From: Clostridia bacterium
Lineage (GTDB): Bacteria; Bacillota; Clostridia; Christensenellales; HGM11417
DNA length: 5,017 nucleotides
Direction of reading: 5' to 3'
Assembly (NCBI GenBank): GCA_017407365.1
Contig: JAFQWR010000180.1
Span: forward strand, 1-5,017
Of the stretch, positions 1-5,017 are shown piece after piece (position 1 is the first letter of the stretch; every line of letters begins with the position of its first letter). The notes beneath the pieces were generated by a model, which saw nothing but the letters and a program-made list of their open reading frames with translations, had not been told where the DNA came from and ran no database searches. Position numbers and translations under genes: made by a program.

Positions 1-324
1 GTATGCGGATGCTTGGCTTACACGAACCAGAAGACCCATCACGTTGCCCATCATGCCCACGTATTTGGTGTTGGTGCCGTCGGCATCCTTCTGCATATGC
101 GCATAGAGATACACCTTACCCAACAAAATGCCGAGGTCCTCATCTGCTCTGCAATAGGCGGCAAAGCCCTCCTTGGTGCCGAGCGTGCCCTGACAAGCGG
201 CAACGGCAGGGATTTTTGCCTCTACCTCTTCAAATGCCTGCTGCCACGCCTCATCGCTTTCGATGATATCCGATACCTTCCATTTGAAGCGTTCATCAAT
301 CTGTTCTCTGATTCTGTCTGCCAT
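1..324 (-). CDS. pepF: Oligoendopeptidase F (M3B family), N-terminal part, cut by window edge
   Basis: Cytoplasmic zinc metallopeptidase that cleaves short peptides. Only the first 108 residues are in the window; the family is about 600 residues, so the catalytic HExxH domain lies beyond the left edge. The visible part is the helical N-terminal domain. It begins MADRIREQIDERFKWKVSDI, and the W-x-[LV]-SDI...SDEAW pattern around residues 15-27 is typical of PepF. It is followed by a KIPAVAACQGTLG stretch and a YLYAHMQKDADGTNTKY segment that matches the family's 'YxYAxxxxDxDTxNxxY' region. The start at 324 is supported by AAAGGAG (positions 332-338) seven bases upstream. It lies 138 bases downstream of another M3-type peptidase gene. 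The family call rests on recalled consensus patterns, because the active site cannot be seen. Confidence 0.88.
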   Translation of the reverse strand, partial: MADRIREQIDERFKWKVSDIIESDEAWQQAFEEVEAKIPAVAACQGTLGTKEGFAAYCRADEDLGILLGKVYLYAHMQKDADGTNTKYVGMMGNVMGLLVRVSQASAY

Positions 325-462
325 GATAAAACTCCTTTATACGGTTATATTATTTTTATTTTTCGTCCTCTTGCCGAGGAAAGGCTTGCTAAAATGATTT
401 TGCCCACACGGGGTACTTGCTATAAGCGCTTTCTCTGCGCCGTGCGCCCCAACCGCATTTGC

Positions 463-2076
463 TTACGCCGCCGCCTGCATTTCGGGCACGGTCACCGCTA
501 CGCCGAGCGCTTGCAGCTCCTCTGCCATAAACAGCGCGGTGCTGTATACCGTCTGCTCCTCGAAGGGGCTGAGAAGCCCTACTTCTGCAATTGCTTCCAT
601 GTAATCGGTTGATGAGGAGAAAATAAGCTCCTGATACGCATCTACTGCGCTCATTCCCTCAAAATCCATCCAACCGAACTGTGCGGCAGAAAGGAAGCTC
701 ACCGTGTAGCTGATGCAATAAAACGGACTGCTGTATATATGCGGAATATCCACGTATTGCATATTGCCCATGCCTACGGAGGTATTCAGCCCGAACTCCG
801 CCGTGAGCCTGGTGTATTCCTGCTCTAAAAGCGCAACCGCCTCATCCGAGAGAAGCACCTCTTCCGGAAGCGAGAAGGCATATTCCTCAAACGCCTCAAA
901 CATCAGGTTGGAAAGCACCGTCCATGCACCCGACATCACGGTGTAGGCGCTGACGGCTCTTGCCTCTTTTTCGCCCAATACCGAGGGATATGCGTCCAAC
1001 GCCAGAATTTCAAGCCCCTGCGAATGCGTTTCCAAAAGGTCGAGCGCACCCGAGCCCATGCCACACATCATATAATTGTAGTGGCCGTATTCATGCACAA
1101 GCGTCGTCAGGTCAACGAGGCTTTCTGAGGGATTGATAAACAGAAAGGCGTCGCCATAGTAGGATAAGCCCTTTACAAACGCACCCTCCGATTTGGTTTC
1201 AGAGGGAGAAACATCGTAGAGCCCATAGCGCTTCATATAGGTGAAGCTTTCGCTGAGGCTCTTGCCACCCAGCTCCAATATCACACGGTACGCCTCCGAA
1301 AGCAGGCTTTTTTCCGAAAGATAGTAGGAGTAGATTTCCGTAGGCTTGGCGGCAAGCGCACCCTCCCATACGGGCGAAAGATATTTTGCCACGTAGTCTA
1401 CCAGAAGCTCCGCCTCCTCGGGGGTGTATGCTCTGCCGTAGCCGAGATAGGCGTAATCGGCATAGCTGTCGAAGCCAAAGGCCTTGGCAATTTTTTTTCT
1501 GAGCGAAACAAGACGGGGATAAAGCGCCCTTGCGCCGTTGCGGTCACCCGCCTGATACAGGGTGGCGTATTGCGCCGTCAGCCTGCTTTCCTCTGCCTTC
1601 AGCTGCAGCTGTGCGTCCGATAAAACCACCTCGCTGAGCACCTCGGCAACGTATTCCTCGCCCATGTATTCCACCAGCTTTTCCTTTGCGGGGGAGGTGA
1701 CGAGAATTTTTTCCGTCTTTTTTACCTCGTTATAAAAATAATCGTAAAGCTGTGCGTTTGCGATGTATTTTTCCGCAAGCTCCTCATTGCTGACGTCCAG
1801 ATCGAGGTACAGCTCCGAAAGCTGCAATGCATTTACGGTATGCCAATAGGCTTCGACGATTTTCTTATATTGTTTCAGTAGCGCCCCTGCGTTTGCCTCG
1901 TCCTCGCTGAGAAGCTCTGCCTCACGCAAAAGCCCGTCCAGCTCGCTCTGCTCATACTGCACGTAGGTGCGGTTTTCAAACGCACGGAAGCCGCCGCCCC
2001 AGAGCATACAGCCCGTGCATTGCAAAAGCACAGCAACCAGCAGTACCGCCGCCGCTATGCGAAGCCTTCTATTCAT
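463..2076 (-). CDS. M3-type zinc metallopeptidase-like lipoprotein
   Basis: Predicted surface-anchored peptidase of 537 residues. Residues 1-23 form a lipoprotein signal: positive MNRRLR, a hydrophobic run, then C20-T-G-C23, with C23 as the likely lipidated Cys (C20 at -3 is unusual). Residues about 40-300 are a largely helical, acidic domain. The zinc motif H328-E-Y-G-H332 is followed by DLLETHSQGLE (346-356), which resembles the D-F-V-E-x-P-S-Q-x-L-E element carrying the third zinc ligand in M3 peptidases, so E349 is the likely ligand. Near the C-terminus, HIYSSPFYCISYTVSFLSAA (446-465) resembles the tyrosine-rich substrate element of PepF-like enzymes. The start at 2076 has GGAGAG (2083-2088) six bases upstream. 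The gene begins 48 bases after the UPF0210 stop with no visible terminator, so co-transcription is plausible. M3 relationship is strong; substrate and the exact subfamily are unknown. Confidence 0.85.
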   Translation of the reverse strand: MNRRLRIAAAVLLVAVLLQCTGCMLWGGGFRAFENRTYVQYEQSELDGLLREAELLSEDEANAGALLKQYKKIVEAYWHTVNALQLSELYLDLDVSNEELAEKYIANAQLYDYFYNEVKKTEKILVTSPAKEKLVEYMGEEYVAEVLSEVVLSDAQLQLKAEESRLTAQYATLYQAGDRNGARALYPRLVSLRKKIAKAFGFDSYADYAYLGYGRAYTPEEAELLVDYVAKYLSPVWEGALAAKPTEIYSYYLSEKSLLSEAYRVILELGGKSLSESFTYMKRYGLYDVSPSETKSEGAFVKGLSYYGDAFLFINPSESLVDLTTLVHEYGHYNYMMCGMGSGALDLLETHSQGLEILALDAYPSVLGEKEARAVSAYTVMSGAWTVLSNLMFEAFEEYAFSLPEEVLLSDEAVALLEQEYTRLTAEFGLNTSVGMGNMQYVDIPHIYSSPFYCISYTVSFLSAAQFGWMDFEGMSAVDAYQELIFSSSTDYMEAIAEVGLLSPFEEQTVYSTALFMAEELQALGVAVTVPEMQAAA

Positions 2077-2124
2077 ATCAATCTCTCCGTTTGGGTATTT
2101 TCAGCCCTTCCTGCCCTCTTACGG

Positions 2125-3054
2125 CTAATTCTTATTGGAATGGATGGGCGCAGGGATTCTTCCACCCCTATTGATAAACACCGCAGGCGACTGCTTGCTG
2201 ACGGGAATGATGGGCGCCTCGCCCAAAAGCCCACCGAAGCGGACCTTCTCGCCCACGTCCTTGCCCGGCACGGGAATGATGCGCACGGCGGTGGTTTTGT
2301 TGTTGACAATGCCAATGGCCGCCTCGTCTGCAATGATGGCAGAAAGCACCTCGGCAGGCGTATCGCCGGGGACGGCGATCATATCCAGACCAACCGAGCA
2401 GACGGCAGTCATTGCCTCTAAGCGCTCAATCGAAAGTGCGCCCTCACGGCAGGCACGGATCATACCTGCATCCTCCGACACGGGAATAAATGCGCCCGAA
2501 AGCCCACCCACGTGCGAGGAAGCCATAACGCCGCCCTTTTTTACGGCGTCATTCAGCATGGCAAGGCAAGCGGTGGTGCCTGCACTGCCCGTGCGGCTCA
2601 AACCGATTTCCTCTAAAATATGCGCCACCGAATCACCCATAACGGGGGTGGGCGCAAGCGAAAGATCCACAATGCCAAAGCTTGCGTTCATATATTTTGC
2701 CGCGCGCTGTGCAACCAGCTGCCCCACGCGCGTGATCTTGAATGCCGTTTTTTTGATCTCTTCTGCAACAGCGGTGAGATCTGCCTCCTTGCCCAGACGC
2801 TCTAAGGCGCATTTTACCACGCCCGGCCCGGATACGCCCACGTTGATGACAGAATCTCCCTCGCCTGCACCCAGAAAAGCGCCTGCCATAAAGGGGTTAT
2901 CCTCTACGGGGTTGGCAAACACCACGAATTTTGCACAGGCAAAGCCGTCACGGTCTGCCGTCAGCGCCGCCATCTCCTTGATCAGACCGCCGCAGGTACG
3001 CACCGCATCCATATTCAGACCGGCACGGGTAGAGCCTACACTCACGAAGAGCAA
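2125..3054 (-). CDS. UPF0210/DUF711 (PFL family) protein, C-terminal part after a frameshift
   Basis: This is the larger, C-terminal two thirds of a UPF0210 protein whose first third is in another frame upstream. Family landmarks are intact: SVGSTRAGLNMDAVRTCGG at the junction, FVVFANPVEDNPFMAGAF, VINVGVSGPGVVKCALE, FKITRVGQLV, FGIVDLSLAPTPVMGDSVA, GGVMASSHVGGLSGAFIPVS, VGLDMIAVPGDTPAE, and the C-terminal INRGGRIPAPIHSNKN, so no further lesion is seen. Homology starts at the GTG codon at 3045; the open frame extends to a TTG at 3054, but the first codons (MLF) are not family sequence and that start is probably artificial. I see no ribosome binding site before it. Members are structurally related to glycyl radical (PFL-like) enzymes, but I see no canonical glycyl-radical signature, and the biochemical function is unknown to me. 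Joined to the N-terminal part it gives about 451 residues, the usual family length. Confidence 0.85.
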   Translation of the reverse strand: MLFVSVGSTRAGLNMDAVRTCGGLIKEMAALTADRDGFACAKFVVFANPVEDNPFMAGAFLGAGEGDSVINVGVSGPGVVKCALERLGKEADLTAVAEEIKKTAFKITRVGQLVAQRAAKYMNASFGIVDLSLAPTPVMGDSVAHILEEIGLSRTGSAGTTACLAMLNDAVKKGGVMASSHVGGLSGAFIPVSEDAGMIRACREGALSIERLEAMTAVCSVGLDMIAVPGDTPAEVLSAIIADEAAIGIVNNKTTAVRIIPVPGKDVGEKVRFGGLLGEAPIIPVSKQSPAVFINRGGRIPAPIHSNKN

Positions 3055-3479
3055 ACACGGTCTGTGGTGGCAAGTGCCTCGGGGATGGAGCGCAGAAACT
3101 CCTGCTCGAAGGGGGCTATACCCTTATGCACCAGTGCGGAATATCCGCCGATAAAATCCACCCCAAGCTCCTTTGCCGCGCGGTCCAGCGTGCGACACAG
3201 GGGCACGTAGGCAAGCGAGCTTGCCCCGACAACCGATATGGGGGTAACCGAAATTCGCTTGTTCACAATGGGAACGCCCAGCTCCTTAGAGATACGCTCT
3301 GCGGTAGGCACCAGGCTCTCTGCCGCGCGCATCAGCTTTTCGTACACCTTGCGGCAGACGGCGTCTGCGCTGTCGGCGATGCAATCGTAAAGCGAAAGCC
3401 CAAGCGTTACGGTGCGCACGTCCAGGTGCTGCTCCTCAATCATGCTGATTGTTTCAAATACCTGATTTCTGTCGAGCAT
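3042..3479 (-). CDS. UPF0210/DUF711 (PFL family) protein, N-terminal part, ended early by a frameshift
   Basis: First 145 residues of the same UPF0210 protein. It has the family's opening: MLDRNQVFETISMIEEQ, then LDVRTVTLGLSLYDC, a VCRKVYEKLMRAA helix, GVPIVNKRISVTPISVV (about 69-85), and GVDFIGGYSALVHKG (about 109-123). It stops right after TTDRVCSS, where relatives continue directly into V-x-V-G-S-T-R-x-G. That continuation is present in another frame from 3045. The start at 3479 has AAGGAG (3485-3490), which overlaps the TAA stop of the preceding ACT-domain gene, so translation is probably coupled. Whether a stable product is made from this truncated frame is doubtful. The break may be a true mutation or a sequencing/assembly error; I cannot tell which from one sequence. 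Confidence 0.85.
   Translation of the reverse strand: MLDRNQVFETISMIEEQHLDVRTVTLGLSLYDCIADSADAVCRKVYEKLMRAAESLVPTAERISKELGVPIVNKRISVTPISVVGASSLAYVPLCRTLDRAAKELGVDFIGGYSALVHKGIAPFEQEFLRSIPEALATTDRVCSS
3045..3048 (-). other. Frameshift point in the UPF0210 gene (one base missing)
   Basis: Read on the minus strand, the codons TGC TCT TCG TGA (3053-3042) end the N-terminal frame in a stop. One added base after TCT TC restores C-S-S-V-S-V-G-S-T-R, the expected family sequence. The net change is therefore a loss of one base at about 3045-3048. There is no homopolymer and no X-XXY-YYZ slippery heptamer at the site; slipping back one base would place the tRNAs on poorly matching codons, so programmed -1 frameshifting looks unlikely. 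Confidence 0.8.
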
Positions 3480-3488
3480 AAACTCTCC

Positions 3489-3755
3489 TTACAGGTTGTG
3501 CATTGCCGAAAACATTTCGGTATGCTGCGCCTTCACGGATACACCGATTTCCTCGCCGAGTGCGCCCATTTTCTGCTGAAAGGCAGAAAAATCCGTCTGG
3601 TCGGGCATAGCCACCATCATAATCATGGTAAAATAGCCCTGCATAATGGTCTGACTGATATCCTCGATATTTGCGCCCTGCTCGTAAAGCGCGGTTGCAA
3701 CTCTTGCAATGATGCCCGTTTTATCCTTACCTACAACGGTAACAACAGCGTTCAT
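3489..3755 (-). CDS. ACT-domain protein, UPF0237 family
   Basis: Small 88-residue protein that is essentially one ACT domain, a fold that usually binds amino acids or other small ligands and often acts as a dimeric sensor. The order is clear: first strand MNAVVTVVGKDKTGIIARVA with the D-K-x-G-I ligand-loop signature, helix ATALYEQGANIEDISQT, strand YFTMIMMVAMP, helix FSAFQQKMGALGEEIGVSV, and a short tail. Length matches the UPF0237 family (about 90 residues). I chose the ATG at 3755 over the in-frame ATG at 3797 because families start at M-x-A-V-V-T-V and because GGGAGG lies 11 bases upstream of 3755; the 14-residue extension (MPEAGKGLWEDISF) is not ACT-like. The UPF0210 gene starts 9 bases after its stop. 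UPF0237 and UPF0210 genes are neighbours in other Firmicutes, for example in streptococci, which supports a shared role, possibly regulatory. The ligand is unknown. Confidence 0.92.
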   Translation of the reverse strand: MNAVVTVVGKDKTGIIARVATALYEQGANIEDISQTIMQGYFTMIMMVAMPDQTDFSAFQQKMGALGEEIGVSVKAQHTEMFSAMHNL

Positions 3756-3766
3756 AAAGCTTATAT

Positions 3767-3772
3767 CCTCCC
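3767..3772 (-). promoter_or_regulatory. Ribosome binding site that sets the UPF0237 start
   Basis: Reads GGGAGG on the minus strand, 11 bases before the ATG at 3755. The spacing is slightly long but acceptable. It lies inside the frame that would be read from the upstream ATG at 3797, so it argues for the shorter 88-residue protein. Confidence 0.6.
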
Positions 3773-3779
3773 AAAGCCC

Positions 3780-3798
3780 CTTGCCTGCCTCGGGCAAG
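3780..3798 (-). repeat. Inverted repeat in the leader of the UPF0237 gene
   Basis: On the minus strand CTTGCC and GGCAAG form a perfect six-base-pair stem around a seven-base loop (CGAGGCA). It sits seven bases before the GGGAGG ribosome binding site. It is not followed by a T-run, so it is not a terminator; it might affect translation of the operon, or be chance. Function is a guess. Confidence 0.3.
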
Positions 3799-3843
3799 CA
3801 CGGAGCATTTTATCCCTTACAAAATAGCCTTTTTTATACAGAC

Positions 3844-3870
3844 AGCCTCCGCTACCGTAGCGTAGAAGCT
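3844..3870 (-). terminator. Stem-loop just after the membrane-protein gene, possible weak terminator
   Basis: Starting at the last base of the TAA stop, the minus strand can fold as AGCTTC, a two-base bulge (TA), CGCTA, loop CGG, TAGCG, GAGGCT: eleven pairs including one T-G wobble. The inner part CGCTACGGTAGCG is a near-perfect palindrome. The bases that follow (GTCTGTATAAAA) are not a proper T-run, so intrinsic termination would be weak; a transcript-end stabilising hairpin is another reading. Its position directly behind a gene and ahead of the next operon supports a 3'-end role. Confidence 0.35.
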
Positions 3871-4484
3871 TAGCCCCACAGCGTTTTGGTGCGGTCGCGC
3901 ACCTTCTTTTGCTGTACGGAATTGAATTTCACCTGCGTGGCAGGCTCGTTTTGCGGACGGGGAATGACCTCGTAGGCAAGAAGCATACTGCCGTAGGTGA
4001 TAAAATGCAGCATATCCCCCTCCTTTGCGTCGGGCAGGGGCTTTTCTGCATCCAGAAAAATTTTATGCTCGTAGTATTCGTCCTTAGCCTCGCTGTATGC
4101 GTAGGTATACATGGCACGGCAGTCCACGCCGTCATGCTCCTCAAGCTCCGTTTCAAAGCGGGCAAGCTCCTCGGTATACGCCGATTTCAGCCCCTCGCGC
4201 ATTCCTTTCAGCATCTTAACGTACGCACGCAAGCGGCGGTACTTGATGGCAAAGGGCGCCATCCAGCAAAAGGCAAACAGCGAGGAAAGCACCATCACAA
4301 TCACCTTGGGAATGATTCCCCTTTCGTCGCCGTAGGGCATGGTCATAAACCAGATCAAAAGTCCGAGGCAAACGGCAAAGGTGACGCCAAGCGACACAAA
4401 AAACGCCGTTAAAAAGCGCTTTCTTGCCCTTTCCTCCTGCTCATATTCCTCTCCGCTGTAAACGGGATTTTTCAGCTCCATCAT
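3870..4484 (-). CDS. Unrecognised two-helix membrane protein
   Basis: I do not recognise the family of this 204-residue protein. It has a short acidic/basic N-terminus (residues 1-23, E/R-rich), two hydrophobic helices at about 24-47 (FLTAFFVSLGVTFAVCLGLL...) and 58-80 (IPKVIVMVLSSLFAFCWMAP...), a charged helix at about 82-117 that may be coiled coil, and a soluble C-terminal domain of about 118-204 with alternating, strand-like residues (HKIFLDAEKPLPDAKEGDML, then HFITYGSMLLAYEVIPRP). The positive KYRRLR after the second helix suggests both ends are cytoplasmic. No catalytic motif is visible. The start at 4484 overlaps the rarA stop as ATGA and has AGGAG (4495-4499) ten bases upstream; a second ATG follows immediately at 4481. 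The overlap suggests translational coupling with rarA, but a link in function is only inferred. Confidence 0.8.
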   Translation of the reverse strand: MMELKNPVYSGEEYEQEERARKRFLTAFFVSLGVTFAVCLGLLIWFMTMPYGDERGIIPKVIVMVLSSLFAFCWMAPFAIKYRRLRAYVKMLKGMREGLKSAYTEELARFETELEEHDGVDCRAMYTYAYSEAKDEYYEHKIFLDAEKPLPDAKEGDMLHFITYGSMLLAYEVIPRPQNEPATQVKFNSVQQKKVRDRTKTLWG

Positions 4485-5017
4485 CCGTTATCATCTCCTG
4501 AAGGTTTTTTCCCTTTTCCCTCGTGCTTTTGCAAAACAATTGCCGCCTCTGCTCCGTTTTTTCCCGGACGGTAATAGATGCGGTCCTTTAAGCTGTCGGG
4601 CAGATATTGCTGATCTACCCATCCGCCGTAATCGTGCGGATACCGATACCCTGCGTGCGCCTCATCGCCACGGTAATGGTTGCGCAGATGCAGGGGAACA
4701 AAATCGTCCGGGCACTGCGTGGCGTCGGCGTGCGCCGCCTCTAAGGCACAGATCACCGAATTGCTCTTGGGTGCGGTGCAAACGTAAATCACCGCGTGTG
4801 CCAAAGGAATCCTCCCCTCGGGAAGCCCCATGCGCTCTAAGGCAAGCATCGCAGATACCGCAAGAGGCATTGCATGGAAATCGGCAAGACCGACGTCCTC
4901 GCTTGCGTGCGCCACAAGCCGCCGTGCAATCAGCAGGGGATCGCACCCTGCCGCAATCAGACGCTCCATATAGTATAGCGCAGAATCGGGGTCAGAGCCC
5001 CTCAGCGACTTACAAAA
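4481..5017 (-). CDS. rarA: Replication-associated recombination protein A (RarA/MgsA), C-terminal part, cut by window edge
   Basis: Cytoplasmic AAA+ ATPase related to clamp loaders that acts at stalled replication forks. The 178 residues present are the C-terminal helical, oligomerising region; the Walker motifs lie beyond the right edge. The reading frame is open to the window end and carries the family signature K-S-L-R-G-S-D-P-D-S-A-L-Y-Y (fragment residues 3-16), then DPLLIARRLVAHASEDVGLA (about 26-45), PEGRIPLAHAVIYVCTAPKS (about 66-85), VPLHLRN, and YRYPHDYGGWVDQQYLP. An internal ATG at 4969 is not a start, since signature sequence precedes it. The segment between LHLRN and YRYPHDY seems a few residues shorter than in the relatives I recall. 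The last 25 or so residues are Lys/Gly-rich and probably disordered. It ends in an ATGA overlap with the membrane-protein gene. Confidence 0.95.
   Translation of the reverse strand, partial: FCKSLRGSDPDSALYYMERLIAAGCDPLLIARRLVAHASEDVGLADFHAMPLAVSAMLALERMGLPEGRIPLAHAVIYVCTAPKSNSVICALEAAHADATQCPDDFVPLHLRNHYRGDEAHAGYRYPHDYGGWVDQQYLPDSLKDRIYYRPGKNGAEAAIVLQKHEGKGKKPSGDDNG

Noticed and set aside
344..372. Possible promoter for pepF (TATAAC as -10 at 344-349)
   Set aside because: The A/T-rich stretch offers a fair -10, but the hexamer at 17 bases spacing (AAGAGG) does not resemble TTGACA. A promoter here is likely but cannot be placed.
366..380. Short inverted repeat TCCTC-GGCAA-GAGGA in the pepF leader as a terminator for the lipoprotein gene
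   Set aside because: Only five pairs, and on the minus strand it is followed by A-rich rather than T-rich sequence.
13..612. Plus-strand open frame of 199 codons across the pepF start region
   Set aside because: It crosses the pepF start, the gap and the end of the lipoprotein gene, and resembles no known protein. Both genes it overlaps are well supported on the minus strand.
3042..3056. Programmed -1 frameshift in UPF0210
   Set aside because: No slippery heptamer or downstream stem was seen, and I know of no recoding in this family; a simple deletion or assembly error is the simpler reading.
2135..3154. Long open frame on the plus strand (339 codons)
   Set aside because: It lies antisense to the UPF0210 gene, whose protein matches a known family in detail; the plus-strand translation is Ser/Ala/Pro-rich with no domain and no ribosome binding site seen. 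It is a shadow frame.
3756..3797. Upstream ATG at 3797 for the ACT-domain protein
   Set aside because: The 14 added residues are not ACT-like, and a good ribosome binding site lies between the two ATGs, favouring 3755.
3807..3838. Possible promoter for the UPF0237 operon (TAAAAT or TATAAA as -10)
   Set aside because: Both A/T-rich hexamers lack a convincing -35 at normal spacing, so neither is supported.

Overview
The window looks like chromosome from a low-to-moderate GC Firmicute, most likely a gut-type clostridial bacterium. The support is the set of families present (a UPF0237/UPF0210 pair, PepF, RarA) and the strong AGGAG-type ribosome binding sites in front of most genes. The taxonomic call is inference from gene content and style; no rRNA or other phylogenetic marker is present. 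All genes lie on the minus strand, so transcription runs from high to low coordinates. I found no tRNA, rRNA, CRISPR array, insertion sequence or phage gene.

In transcription order the layout is: (1) the C-terminal part of the AAA+ replication-recombination ATPase RarA, entering at the right edge (5017-4481); (2) an unrecognised two-helix membrane protein whose start codon overlaps the rarA stop (4484-3870); (3) a 114-base gap holding two inverted repeats; (4) a small ACT-domain protein of the UPF0237 family (3755-3489); (5) a UPF0210/DUF711 ('PFL family') protein starting 9 bases later, broken by a one-base frameshift near 3045 into an N-terminal part (3479-3042) and a C-terminal part (to 2125); (6) an M3-type zinc metallopeptidase-like lipoprotein (2076-463); (7) a 138-base gap; (8) the N-terminal 108 residues of oligoendopeptidase F, running off the left edge (324-1).

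The genes suggest three transcription groups, inferred from spacing: rarA with the membrane protein (overlap), UPF0237-UPF0210-M3 lipoprotein (gaps of 9 and 48 bases), and pepF, possibly with its own promoter. The ACT protein is a likely amino-acid or small-ligand sensor paired with UPF0210, a conserved neighbourhood whose biochemical role is unknown to me. Two M3-type peptidases then follow one another, one predicted to be anchored outside the membrane and one cytoplasmic, which fits a peptide-degradation theme. I do not see a clearly new system. The best items for a second look are the frameshifted UPF0210 gene, the divergent M3 lipoprotein beside pepF, and the unknown membrane protein coupled to rarA.
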